A DNA stretch of 64,000 nucleotides from positions 1-64,000 of the forward strand of contig DATLAJ010000132.1 in the NCBI GenBank assembly GCA_035527515.1. Direction: 5' to 3'. Positions 19,553 to 27,880 of this stretch are shown here, piece by piece (positions within the stretch are counted from its first letter, which is position 1; each line of letters begins with the position of its first letter). The position numbers were made by a program, and so were the translations under genes. The stretch comes from a bacterium. Lineage in GTDB: Bacteria; B130-G9. The notes beneath the pieces were generated by a model. The model ran no database searches and was not told the DNA's origin. It worked only from the letters and a program-made list of their open reading frames with translations.

Positions 19553-19595
19553 GCTTGGGGAATTGGGCCTTGAACGCAAGCCGGAAGGTTGCCGC

Positions 19596-20204
19596 ATGAC
19601 GCAGAGAGTCTCAAAGCGGGTCTTCATTTGGTCAATCGCAGGAGGGTACGCACTGGGCATTCTCCTCCTTCTCCTCGCCGCGTTTTCTCTCCTTGAACGC
19701 AAGCCAAGAATAGCGATCGAATGGCTATTCGTGGCGCTGGTGCCCTTGGCCTACGGCGCCATCGTCTGGCTGTGCCTCGTATATGTGATGTGGCAGGCGA
19801 TACAGGATGGTCACGCCAGAGTAACGCCCGGCACGGCTGTCGGATTCCTATTCATCCCCTTTTTCTGCCTATATTGGGTATTCCGAGCAGTGGCCTGTTT
19901 CCCGAAAGATTACAACAACTTCGTGGATCGACACGAACTCAACGCCCAGAAGCTGGAGCCACACATGTTTGTCGCCTGCTCTGTCCTCTCTTGCACTCAA
20001 TTCCCCATCGGACTTCCCCTGTTGGTTATCACGTGCATTCTGGCATCGAGAATCTGCGACGCGATCAACGCCATCCCCCTAGAAGCTATCGCTGATGGCG
20101 ACTCAGACGCCCGACGTTCCCTCTTCAAGCCCAAGGTCCGCAGCCACAAGAAAGTAACACCGGGCCCGTTCGATCTTGGCGCTCAGCTGAAAGACGACGA
20201 ATAG
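19596..20204 (+). CDS. Hypothetical multi-pass membrane protein, paralog B
   Basis: Second of the tandem pair, about 202 residues from ATG 19596 (GGAAGG upstream), 43 bp after paralog A. It repeats the motifs MWQAIQDGHARVTPGTA, LFIPFFCLYWVFRA, KDYNNF and SRICDAINAI with the same spacing, and adds a basic C-terminal tail (RRSLFKPKVRSHKK). The reading frame is open further upstream but that segment overlaps paralog A and has no start signal. Function unknown. Confidence 0.7.
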   Translation: MTQRVSKRVFIWSIAGGYALGILLLLLAAFSLLERKPRIAIEWLFVALVPLAYGAIVWLCLVYVMWQAIQDGHARVTPGTAVGFLFIPFFCLYWVFRAVACFPKDYNNFVDRHELNAQKLEPHMFVACSVLSCTQFPIGLPLLVITCILASRICDAINAIPLEAIADGDSDARRSLFKPKVRSHKKVTPGPFDLGAQLKDDE

Positions 20205-20328
20205 CGTTTCCCCCCTGGTGGAGTGTCTTTCTGTTGACATGATCGCAAACAAGGGCATTCTTACCACAATAGGGCACGCAATAGAGCCAAACGCTCGTTG
20301 AACCACGATCACAATCAAAGGAGCCGAC

Positions 20329-21267
20329 ATGAAAATACTGGTTACCGGTGGGGCGGGGTTCATCGCGTCGCACCTTGTGGACAGGTTGATTGCAGAAGGG
20401 CACTCGGTCGCTATCGTTGATGATCTCTCGACGGGCTTTGCGGAGAACATCAATCCGAAGGCCACCTTCTACGAGATGGACATCCGTGACCACGCGATCT
20501 CGGAGGTGTTCGAGAAGGAGCGACCGGACATAGTCGATCACCACGCCGCACAGATGGCCGTCATAAAGTCCGTCTCGGAGCCGCAATTTGACGCGGACGT
20601 GAACATTGGCGGCTCGATCAACATCATCCTCAACTGCCTCAAATACGGCGTCAAGAAACTCGTCTATATCTCGACCGGCGGGGCCGTCTATGGCGAACCG
20701 CAGTATCTCCCGACGGATGAGGCGCACCCAATCAACCCCATCTCGCAGTATGGCATATCGAAACACACGGTCGAGCACTACCTTTTTCTCTACAACCTGA
20801 CAGATGGGCTGAAATACACGGTTCTTCGCTATCCGAACGTCTATGGCCCCAGGCAGTATCCCTATGGCGAGGCGGGCGTTACGGCGATTTTCTCGGCCAA
20901 GATGCTGAGGGGCGAGACAGTAACCATCTTTGGCGATGGAGAGCAGCTCCGCGACTATGTCTATGTGGATGACATAGTCGAGGCGAACGTCCTTGCGATG
21001 ACCAATCCGGCCTCGGACAACCAGATCATCAACATCGGCTCCGGAAGAGGCTCATCGGTCAACGAGACATTCAGGATAATCAAGCAGGCGACCGGCTTTG
21101 ACGGCAAGCCAATCTACGCCCCCGCTAGAAAGGGCGAGGTCTATAAAATATACATCTCGGCCGACAAGGCCAGAAAAGTCATGGGCTGGACGCCGAAAGT
21201 CTCCTTCGAGCAAGGCCTCAAGCGCCTCGTCGAGTATCAGCGCAGTCAGTTGGCAGTTGGCAGTTGA
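20329..21267 (+). CDS. NAD-dependent epimerase/dehydratase, UDP-glucose 4-epimerase type
   Basis: A 312-residue extended short-chain dehydrogenase acting on nucleotide sugars. The Rossmann motif TGGAGFIASHL is at residues 6-16, the catalytic Ser/Thr at 115-116 (YISTGGAVYG), and the YxxxK pair at Tyr141-Lys145 (QYGISK). YPNVYGPRQYPYGEAGVTAIF is typical of GalE-like epimerases, but UDP-glucuronate epimerase or related activity is possible. AAAGGAG precedes the ATG. The last residues (SQLAVGS) are encoded by a heptamer repeat array that begins at the 3' end, so the native C-terminus may have been replaced. Likely part of surface-glycan synthesis. Confidence 0.85.
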   Translation: MKILVTGGAGFIASHLVDRLIAEGHSVAIVDDLSTGFAENINPKATFYEMDIRDHAISEVFEKERPDIVDHHAAQMAVIKSVSEPQFDADVNIGGSINIILNCLKYGVKKLVYISTGGAVYGEPQYLPTDEAHPINPISQYGISKHTVEHYLFLYNLTDGLKYTVLRYPNVYGPRQYPYGEAGVTAIFSAKMLRGETVTIFGDGEQLRDYVYVDDIVEANVLAMTNPASDNQIINIGSGRGSSVNETFRIIKQATGFDGKPIYAPARKGEVYKIYISADKARKVMGWTPKVSFEQGLKRLVEYQRSQLAVGS

Positions 21268-21353
21268 CGGTTGGCAGTTGGCAGTTGACGGTTGGCGGTT
21301 GGCAGTTGGCAATTGGCAGTTGGCGGTTGGCAGTTGGCAGTTGACGGTTGGCG
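21247..21353. repeat. Tandem heptamer array (GGCAGTT/GACGGTT)
   Basis: About 15 copies of a 7-nt unit, mostly GGCAGTT with variants GACGGTT, GGCGGTT and GGCAATT, run from the last codons of the epimerase gene into the intergenic space. Heptamer arrays of this sort are known as STRR elements in cyanobacteria; here it may be a recent expansion. Confidence 0.9.
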
Positions 21354-21787
21354 GGTCTCAAGTTCTGAGTTGCTTAATACGTAGTCCGCAATTTCCCCTC
21401 CCAGTTTGTCCCTTCTTTCAAAAACACTTGACAGCGCACAGATTGAGGCATAAGTTATACAAGGTAGACCGTGAAATGAAAGTGCGAGTAGGGAATCGGA
21501 AACGAGGCTAGGATGCTGGGTTTCGCCTATCTCCTATCTTCCTTTCTGAGTGGGTAATTTACCTGCAATCTCCCTCCCTTTGTATGACTTTTGAGCACGT
21601 TCTATGGAGAAAGAATCAGGTGTGTGGTTGTGACTCTGGGGCGCTTGACGCCCGTATTATGCAACAGGTGTGGAAACATGTGGGAGGTGATGCCTATCGG
21701 CTGGTGTGCTTGGAGATGGGATGAATTTTTCTTGTGTTTGTCGTTCTGTAAAGACGAAGCAACAATTTCTCTTGGAGAAGGAGAGAG
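21354..21787. other. Intergenic region upstream of beta-helix protein 3
   Basis: A plausible promoter, TTGACA (21428-21433) with TAAGTT (21451-21456) at 17-nt spacing, lies about 330 bp upstream of the next gene. No gene is supported; short open frames here have no recognisable motif. Confidence 0.45.
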
Positions 21788-23446
21788 ATGTACTGTTATC
21801 GAGAGATGAGATTGGCGCTCGCCACCATCATCATGATGCTCACGATCATGGTAGCTGGCGCCATGGGGGCAAACGTCTATTATGTTGATGGAAATGTAGG
21901 AAGCTCGGGCGGCGGCTCCAGCTGGGCCAACGCCTTCGAGACCATTAAGGAGGGAATCGACGCCTGCAATACTGGTTCCTCGGGGGGTCCAGACTTAGTC
22001 AAGGTCGCGGGTTCAACATCCGGATTGACCTACGAAGAGAACATCGTGCTCGACAGCTACATTACGCTAGAAGGTGGTTGGGACCCTGGCACCGATACAC
22101 GCGACCCTGAGGCTTATGAGAGTATCATTGACGGCTGCGCTGCTGGCACAGTTGTTATGATTGACTCCAAGTTCGGCGTGAGGATTGATGGCTTCACGAT
22201 TCAGAATGGGAGCGCGGGCTACTATGGCGGCGGGATATACTGCTACTACAGTTCGGCGACGATCACCAACAACGAGATTACGGCAAACTCCGCGGGCTAC
22301 GGCGGCGGCGGGATATACTGCTACGACAGTTCGCCGACGATCACCAACAACGAGATTACGGGTAACTCCGCGAACTATGGCGGCGGGATATACTGCTACG
22401 ACAATTCGGCGACGATCACCAACAACGAGATTACGGCAAACTCCGCGGACAACGGCGGCGGGATATTCTGCTACTACTACAGTTCGGCAATGATCACCAA
22501 CAACGAGATTGCGGGTAACTCCGCGACATACAGTGGCGGCGGGATGCGCTGCTACTACTACAGTTCGCCGACGCTGATCAACAACGAGATTACGGGTAAC
22601 TCCGCGACATACAGTGGCGGCGGGATGCACTGCTACTACTACAGTTCGCCGACGCTGACCAACTGCACGATTGCCGACAACGTGGCGTCTTCTGGCGGGG
22701 GGATGTACTGCAATGATTACGAATGCGAGCCGGAGCTTTTGAACTGCATCCTTTGGGGCGATAGCCCTGACGAGATTGCCGGAGACACGACCAACCTCAC
22801 CGTCACCTACTCCGATGTTGAGGGTGGCTGGACAGGGACCGGGAACATCGGCAAGGATCCGTTGTTCGTGCCGATATCCGATGCGCCGTACTACTTGGCG
22901 CACACAGGCGCTCAGGCGGCCAACAGCCCCTGCGTGGACGCCGGAAGCGGAAGCGTCTCCGACTACGGCCTCGAGGGCACCACCACATGCACCGACGGTC
23001 GCGAGGATGGCGAGGATGGCAATGATGACGGCGACCCTTACACCGGGCCGATAGACATGGGCTACCACTATCCAGCAAAGGGATACTCGGGGAGCGGGGA
23101 CACCTACATCGATCTGGTGTCTTTCACTGCCAGGCCGGCTGGCTCTAGTGTCGTGCTCGACTGGGAGACCGGAGCCGAGATCGACAACGCCGGGTTCGTC
23201 GTCTATCGGGCGGTCGCGGGGACATTTGACTACGAACAGATTAGCGACCTGATCGCCGCTGAGGGCGCACCAGCCTCGGGTGCCTCATACAGCTTCATCG
23301 ACCGCGATGTTGAGCCGGGCGTCAGTTACAACTATTGGCTGGTTGACATCGACACCAGCGGCAAATGGACTGCACACGGGCCAGCGACCGCGAGGCTGAG
23401 CCTTCGACCGGTCGGCCCAAGAGGTCTTCACGAGTTGTGTATGTAA
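21788..23446 (+). CDS. Secreted right-handed beta-helix protein 3
   Basis: A 552-residue exported protein. A signal peptide covers about residues 1-28 (LATIIMMLTIMVAGAMGA); ATG 21788 has AAGGAG four bases upstream, and ATG 21806 is an alternative start. The mature start NVYYVDGNVGSSGGGSSWAN matches proteins 1 and 2. From about residue 144 to 302, seven near-identical coils of about 23-26 residues repeat GGGI/M-YCY-x-SS-x-TITNNEIT-NSA. The C-terminal module (SSVVLDWETGAEIDNAGFVV) is shared with the other two. Unlike them it is on the plus strand and alone. Function unknown; the fold suits carbohydrate contact or adhesion. Confidence 0.8.
   Translation: MYCYREMRLALATIIMMLTIMVAGAMGANVYYVDGNVGSSGGGSSWANAFETIKEGIDACNTGSSGGPDLVKVAGSTSGLTYEENIVLDSYITLEGGWDPGTDTRDPEAYESIIDGCAAGTVVMIDSKFGVRIDGFTIQNGSAGYYGGGIYCYYSSATITNNEITANSAGYGGGGIYCYDSSPTITNNEITGNSANYGGGIYCYDNSATITNNEITANSADNGGGIFCYYYSSAMITNNEIAGNSATYSGGGMRCYYYSSPTLINNEITGNSATYSGGGMHCYYYSSPTLTNCTIADNVASSGGGMYCNDYECEPELLNCILWGDSPDEIAGDTTNLTVTYSDVEGGWTGTGNIGKDPLFVPISDAPYYLAHTGAQAANSPCVDAGSGSVSDYGLEGTTTCTDGREDGEDGNDDGDPYTGPIDMGYHYPAKGYSGSGDTYIDLVSFTARPAGSSVVLDWETGAEIDNAGFVVYRAVAGTFDYEQISDLIAAEGAPASGASYSFIDRDVEPGVSYNYWLVDIDTSGKWTAHGPATARLSLRPVGPRGLHELCM
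22218..22692 (+). repeat. In-frame DNA repeats encoding beta-helix coils
   Basis: Units of about 66-75 bp recur seven times with very high identity; conserved blocks are GGCGGCGGGATATACTGCTA and ATCACCAACAACGAGATTAC. All unit lengths keep frame. Such near-identity suggests recent unequal recombination or slippage, so copy number may vary between cells. Confidence 0.85.
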
Positions 23447-23701
23447 AGTTCTGCAATCTGTGAAGGGGAGCGGAGGCTCTCCGCCGCTTGAGGCATAGTG
23501 GGTTGGAGGCGAGCTGGCGCAGCCACCGTGCCGACCAGCTGCGTCCAGGTTCGAAGAATCTATACGAGTGCCGTTGGCACTCCGCCGGTGAGGCGCGAGA
23601 TGATTCTGCTGGCCAAGTCCCTCAACCTACATTGAACCACTCCCCCGAGCAGCAGCGCAAGCCGCAAGAGCCTCGCTAGCGAGTTACAGCGGTGGCACAT
23701 A
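23447..23701. other. Intergenic region after beta-helix protein 3
   Basis: A GC-rich hairpin at about 23467-23490 (GAGCGG...CCGC) may terminate the beta-helix transcript. Nothing else recognised. Confidence 0.4.
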
Positions 23702-24394
23702 CTAAGGCATGAATCCACGCTGTATCTCCGCCGTTCTGCTTTCGACGTATTCCCGCAGAGCAGCACGATCGTCGTCGGAGATAGCAGTGAAGGCGACTGC
23801 ACAGTTGAGAGCTGTGGTCCTGACGACTCTCGCATCCACCTGAATAGTCCTGCTAGGCAACCGCAGCTGCATGTGTGCTATCGTCTTGCCAGCCTCGAGA
23901 GTTGGTGCGAGGACCTTCGATGTGAACAGCGCTCCGCCAACGGAGATATCGACCACGGCCCCCAGAAAGGCCTCGTCTTCCACAACCCCATACACCCCGA
24001 CGGGCTTGCCAGCAGGCGGCTCGACGCGGATATGCCTCCTCTGCCGCATAAGCTCCGCACTTGAGGGGAACACTATTTGCCAGAGCCAACTGCCCTCTTC
24101 CTTCCAGCCTTTCTCAAACGGCGCCGAGAATCTGACCGCGAAATTGCCGGTGCTGAACTGGACCGAAAGGAACCGGTTGGAGCTCAAGAGCTCGTTGCCG
24201 TATTCGGGAGACAAGGATTCGAGGACAAGATGGTGAGTCTCAAGGTTGGTCTTTGAGGCAAACCGGGAGTGAAACCTGAGCGTGAACGCCTCGATCTGGA
24301 TGTTGAGCGGTAGGCCCTTCTCCGTGGCATGGCGAAGAAGTCGCGCTACGTTTTCGGGCTTGGCGAACAACCTTCTCATGGCATGCTGGCTCAT
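23702..24394 (-). CDS. PilZ-domain protein (probable c-di-GMP effector)
   Basis: A 230-residue protein with a C-terminal PilZ domain (about residues 115-225). The c-di-GMP-binding residues are present: RxxxR at Arg119/Arg123 (RRHIRVEP) and DxSxxG at Asp149-Gly154 (VVDISVGGALF). The N-terminal half resembles a YcgR-N-like flagellar brake region in position but not clearly in sequence. It lies downstream of a GT2 gene on the same strand (36-bp gap), so it may respond to c-di-GMP for envelope glycan or motility control; the window also holds fliA and a CheA-like gene, though far away. Confidence 0.8.
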   Translation of the reverse strand: MSQHAMRRLFAKPENVARLLRHATEKGLPLNIQIEAFTLRFHSRFASKTNLETHHLVLESLSPEYGNELLSSNRFLSVQFSTGNFAVRFSAPFEKGWKEEGSWLWQIVFPSSAELMRQRRHIRVEPPAGKPVGVYGVVEDEAFLGAVVDISVGGALFTSKVLAPTLEAGKTIAHMQLRLPSRTIQVDARVVRTTALNCAVAFTAISDDDRAALREYVESRTAEIQRGFMP

Positions 24395-24430
24395 TCTGTC
24401 AAATGGAACACTACTGTTACCTGCCTCTGG

Positions 24431-25120
24431 TCAGCCTCGGCGCCCCGGCGGACGAAGGCGTCTCAGGAAAAGCTGGACAAGGGCGGAGACGCCCGCACTC
24501 CAGGCCGGCAGTTTGACCTGTCCCATCCTGACCTCGTAGGGTATCGCTATCTCGCCGCATCTCTCGCCGCTGATGGCCAATGCCTCCAGCTTGATGTCCT
24601 GGGAGAACGACCAGCCATCGCTTCGAAGCTGCATGCGAGAAAGCAATTCGCGCTTGAAGACCCACATCCCTGAAAGGATGTCATTGAACTTGGCAGAAAA
24701 CAAGAGCCGGGCACAGACTGTGAAGATTCTGTTGCCTATTGCGTTCCTGAGACTCATGGCATCCCTGCGCTGGAGCGGGAAGCGAGATGCGCTCGCAAAA
24801 TCCAAGCCACGGGCCTCGAATTCGTCCAGGAGCTTCGCCAAGAGATGTATCGGATAGGTCCCGTCCGCGTCCGTTGTTGCGATTATCTCGCACGTTGCGC
24901 TCCTTAGGCCTGTGCGATACGCTCGACCGTAGCCCCGATTTGGCTCGACCATCACTCTTGCCCCGAAGGACCTCGCTATCGCAACCGACTCGTCCTCCGA
25001 GCCGTTGTCAACAACAACCACCTCGTCCACGAAATCGGGAACGGCCTCGAGAACGCCCCCGATTCCCTCCTGCTCATTGAGGCACGGAATAACTACGGAT
25101 ATGGTTCTGTCTTTGTACAT
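24431..25120 (-). CDS. Family 2 glycosyltransferase (dolichyl-phosphate-sugar synthase-like)
   Basis: A 229-residue GT-A enzyme. It starts ISVVIPCLNEQEGIGGVLEA, has VVVVDNGSEDESVAIAR and the metal-binding DxD as DAD at 84-86 (ATTDADGTYP), then SRFPLQRRDAMSLRNAIGN, as in enzymes that transfer sugar from a nucleotide donor to polyprenyl phosphate. No membrane segments follow. Such polyprenyl-phospho-sugars feed GT-C glycosyltransferases, of which three candidates lie at 43.7-53.2 kb; this link is inference. It is probably co-transcribed with the PilZ gene. Confidence 0.85.
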   Translation of the reverse strand: MYKDRTISVVIPCLNEQEGIGGVLEAVPDFVDEVVVVDNGSEDESVAIARSFGARVMVEPNRGYGRAYRTGLRSATCEIIATTDADGTYPIHLLAKLLDEFEARGLDFASASRFPLQRRDAMSLRNAIGNRIFTVCARLLFSAKFNDILSGMWVFKRELLSRMQLRSDGWSFSQDIKLEALAISGERCGEIAIPYEVRMGQVKLPAWSAGVSALVQLFLRRLRPPGRRG

Positions 25121-25443
25121 CAGATCGCAAAATTACTTTGTCGAAGGTCGCAAAGGAAGGCTAAACATAAGCGTCATAGCACAGCAAAGTCAATTGAAAG
25201 CCGAATGTGGGGTCTGACCCTGGATTGAAGGAGCTATGACTTACGTTATCTTGGCCGTGTTTCAACACGGTTGAATCGGTGGGCACGATTGTATTGGCGT
25301 TCTGGCTTCAGAGGTAATTCAATAGGCGCTGGCGCATTGGATTCTAGTGGTTGCTTTCGGGTGGTTACGCCAAACCAAGCTCTTATTTGACTGCTTTGGG
25401 ACCTTGTTGTCGCGGTGCCCGGGATTCGACCTTCGGGTTGGAG
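25121..25443. other. Intergenic stretch with a degenerate palindrome
   Basis: Contains GGGGTCTGACCCT (25206-25218), the core of a widespread palindromic intergenic repeat, but no gene on either strand with support. Confidence 0.35.
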
Positions 25444-25573
25444 ATGTCGAACGTTGACATCGCCAGCGAAATGGTGGATCAGATGCTGTCCCAACGAGGG
25501 GCCCAGGCAAAGGTCAAGAGCATCCAAGGAGAGCACCGAAATGCTCGGCGCCGTCCTAGACATCGTGGAGTAG
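25444..25573 (+). pseudogene. YjfB-like small motility-protein ORF split by a +1 frameshift
   Basis: The frame from ATG 25444 reads SNVDIASEMVDQMLSQRGAQ then AKVKSI; dropping one base near 25525 leads into KESTEMLGAVLDIVE and a stop at 25571-25573. The joined product of about 42 residues has the length and pattern of the YjfB family of putative motility proteins (MDIA start, helical Val-x-Lys middle, leucine-rich end). As read, the first frame continues to a Arg-rich tail without family features. The extra base may be a sequencing error or a real lesion. Weak ribosome-binding site (TTGGAG). Confidence 0.4.
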
Positions 25574-25685
25574 ACCGGCTAACGCTTGGCGCGGAGCTCA
25601 GGTCTCGTCCGTTTTGGATAGAACGCGCCGTCCGGCGCCTGCACCGGTCATTGCCCTCGTTTCTTTCCGGAACTCAAGAGCAACG

Positions 25686-26894
25686 TCAGTTCTCCTTTCT
25701 CTTGGACCTGTAATAGTCCATAACATCAGACAACCGGAATATCCTGAATCTGCCGAGGATTACACCCTCCAGCGACTGAATGACCACATCTGATTCGTCG
25801 AAATACGCGATGACTCCCCAGTCCGGACTCCAATCATACGACCAGAACCGGCCGGTTGGTCTTATTGGTTTTTCGAGGCGGAAATGTTGGATTGCCTGTC
25901 CATTCACGTCGAGTATGTGAGCCCCGACAATAACGCATTGATCTCGCTGGTCTGCCTTCTCGGTTTCAAGAAAGCCGAATCTCTTGGAGTTGCCTGTGAC
26001 GCGAAGGCGGTCGCCCTTCCATTCCATGAGTCTCTGCGTAGTTCCCTCATTAGGGAGGTATGTCCATAGCGCAGAAACCGTTGCGCCACTTGCCTGAGAC
26101 TCGTGCTTGACGAAGAAGACTCGCTCGAGGTCAGGAGTAACGCCCAAGATGTCATATACGTTGTCGGCGACCTTCTCGCCGCGGCGTGAAAGGTAACCTG
26201 GCCTTTCAGAATACATCTCGTCGGAGCGCCCGGATTGAGCATCGTAGCCAATGCCAACGTAATCCTGCTCGCCAAGAAGAATGAGTCCCCGATCGAGCTT
26301 TGTTGGGTCTTGTATCGTGCTGAAGGTAGCTTCTGTCAAGGAGAAGATCGTCGGGACCTTTACCCCCCAGCCCCCGCCCGCGAAATCCCAATTGTATGCC
26401 ATGAAGCGACCATCCAGACAGTTGAACGCGTGGAGAGCGTCAATGACCCCCTCGGTCCTCATGACAAGGTGAGTCTCAAGCGAGTTGAGATGAAGCTGCC
26501 AGAGGTATGACCAGTCCGGGCAAGGGAATTCTGTGAGACGCTTGGAAAGCGCTGGCCTCTTCTCCCATTCTAGAAGGGGAATCGAATTGTCGGTACCCGG
26601 ACTGCAGGAACTCGGAAGAAGGGGAGAGACCAGCCTCTTTCTCCCGGCCATCCTCACCGAGACCTCCTCAAGCCCCCCGTCTGCTCCCGTTCGAATTGCG
26701 CGGATCGAGGCCAACGTAGTGAAGAGAATCGTCTGCGTTCCCTGGGGAATACATATCTGCTTGCCCTGACCAAAGCCGAAATGGAGCCACCACCTCGCAG
26801 CCAGGCTAACCAGAACGGTGGTCAGGAGGACTAGCAAAAGAGCGAGAACAAGGAGCACCTTTTTCCAGGTTGCGAGCTTTGACCAGAACTTCAT
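25686..26894 (-). CDS. Hypothetical membrane-anchored extracytoplasmic protein
   Basis: A 402-residue protein with one N-terminal transmembrane helix (residues 14-32, VLLVLALLLVLLTTVLVSL) and a large outer domain of repeating beta-strand segments with W-D/W-S turns (for example YNWDFAGGGWG, WSYDWSPDWGVIAYF), suggestive of a beta-propeller. I cannot name the family. GGAGG precedes ATG 26894. It may be the last gene of a minus-strand group with the two small membrane proteins upstream, separated by 113 bp. Confidence 0.6.
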   Translation of the reverse strand: MKFWSKLATWKKVLLVLALLLVLLTTVLVSLAARWWLHFGFGQGKQICIPQGTQTILFTTLASIRAIRTGADGGLEEVSVRMAGRKRLVSPLLPSSCSPGTDNSIPLLEWEKRPALSKRLTEFPCPDWSYLWQLHLNSLETHLVMRTEGVIDALHAFNCLDGRFMAYNWDFAGGGWGVKVPTIFSLTEATFSTIQDPTKLDRGLILLGEQDYVGIGYDAQSGRSDEMYSERPGYLSRRGEKVADNVYDILGVTPDLERVFFVKHESQASGATVSALWTYLPNEGTTQRLMEWKGDRLRVTGNSKRFGFLETEKADQRDQCVIVGAHILDVNGQAIQHFRLEKPIRPTGRFWSYDWSPDWGVIAYFDESDVVIQSLEGVILGRFRIFRLSDVMDYYRSKRKEN

Positions 26895-27007
26895 CGTAAT
26901 AATCCTCCTGCCAGATCAGGCCGTCCCCGGCAATCCGGAATTGAATGACTTGATCATTTAGATGCTAACGCCGCGTTTGAAGCGATTGAATGGCCAAGCG
27001 CCGACGG

Positions 27008-27355
27008 TCAGTCCTCATCAGTCCTCTCCGCTCCCATGTGCTCAATCGCGTCCTTCAGTAGGCGAACGTGCCTCCTGGAGCGCACCTTGTCCCTCAACAG
27101 CTTTATAGCAATGCAAGCTATACATAGGACGAGAGCCGCAATAGACATCGCCGCACGAAGCCTGTTGGCCCAGTCTGTGAGCAGGCCAAGCGACGCGCCG
27201 ACTGCAAGGCACAAGATTCCCAGCCAAAAGAATAGCCGCCTTCGGCTGAATGCTCGCTCGAGGCTAATGAGCAAAAGAACCGTCCCCGCGCCCCAGAAGC
27301 CGATATAAACCTGCACGAGCGGTCTAGTCGAGGAAGCGATGCCCGGCTCAATCAC
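27008..27355 (-). CDS. Hypothetical small membrane protein
   Basis: A 115-residue protein with three or four hydrophobic helices (for example VQVYIGFWGAGTVLLLISL and AMSIAALVLCIACIAIKLL) and a charged C-terminal tail. It starts with GTG overlapping the stop of the upstream gene by 4 bp (GTGA), so the two are coupled. Function unknown. Confidence 0.55.
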   Translation of the reverse strand: MIEPGIASSTRPLVQVYIGFWGAGTVLLLISLERAFSRRRLFFWLGILCLAVGASLGLLTDWANRLRAAMSIAALVLCIACIAIKLLRDKVRSRRHVRLLKDAIEHMGAERTDED

Positions 27356-27684
27356 GCACCATCATCTCCCGCCTCACCCATTTCGCCTGCTGTGCGCCCT
27401 GCGTCCACGCCGCTCGTTTCGGAATCAAGAACGAGGCGCCTGAGCGCCATCGCATAGACGACTCCGCGCAGGATGATGCAATCGACCACCAAGAAAGCGA
27501 TTCCGACGGTGAGCATCACCCTCCCAGGGGCGAGGCCCATAATCGACAGAGCAACGGCCAGAACCGCCAGCGTCGCGACGCCGACGATAACGGTGGTGGC
27601 GACCTCTTGCCGATACCGCTTTTTCGAGGACATTCGCTCGCGGGCCCACGCGACAGGTTCCTTGAAATCGTAGCCCAAAAACAT
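27352..27684 (-). CDS. Hypothetical small membrane protein
   Basis: About 110 residues from ATG 27684, which has AAAGGA six bases upstream; a longer open frame to 27981 would overlap the divergent Sel1 gene and is not preferred. The sequence starts MFLGYDFKEPVAWARERMSS and has two hydrophobic segments (VATTVIVGVATLAVLAVAL, and the region after RVMLTVGIAFL). It is translationally coupled to the next gene. Function unknown. Confidence 0.55.
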   Translation of the reverse strand: MFLGYDFKEPVAWARERMSSKKRYRQEVATTVIVGVATLAVLAVALSIMGLAPGRVMLTVGIAFLVVDCIILRGVVYAMALRRLVLDSETSGVDAGRTAGEMGEAGDDGA

Positions 27685-27880
27685 GTCGTCCTTTCTTTCT
27701 GTGAAGGGGCAAGAAAACTGCCTCGCGCCTCGCTTCACCGGAACGAGGATACAACAGCTGCGATTCGGTTCCAACATGAACCCAATCAGACCTTGCTTAG
27801 GGCCGCCTGCTTCGGTATCGTAGCATCTGAAGTCGAGGCGCTGCCCCTGCAAGCTAGCTTTACAGGAGAAGACTGGTGAA

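Noticed and set aside
21247-21353. CRISPR array
   Set aside because: The array is contiguous 7-nt tandem units with no spacers; no cas genes are in the window.
22067-23068. 333-aa minus-strand frame inside beta-helix protein 3
   Set aside because: Its repeats mirror the DNA repeats of the plus-strand gene, and it has no signal or start context.
25410-25440. Possible tRNA 3' end (GGTCGAATCCCGGG on minus)
   Set aside because: The T-arm-like phrase is not backed by an acceptor, D-arm or anticodon arm; no tRNA could be folded.
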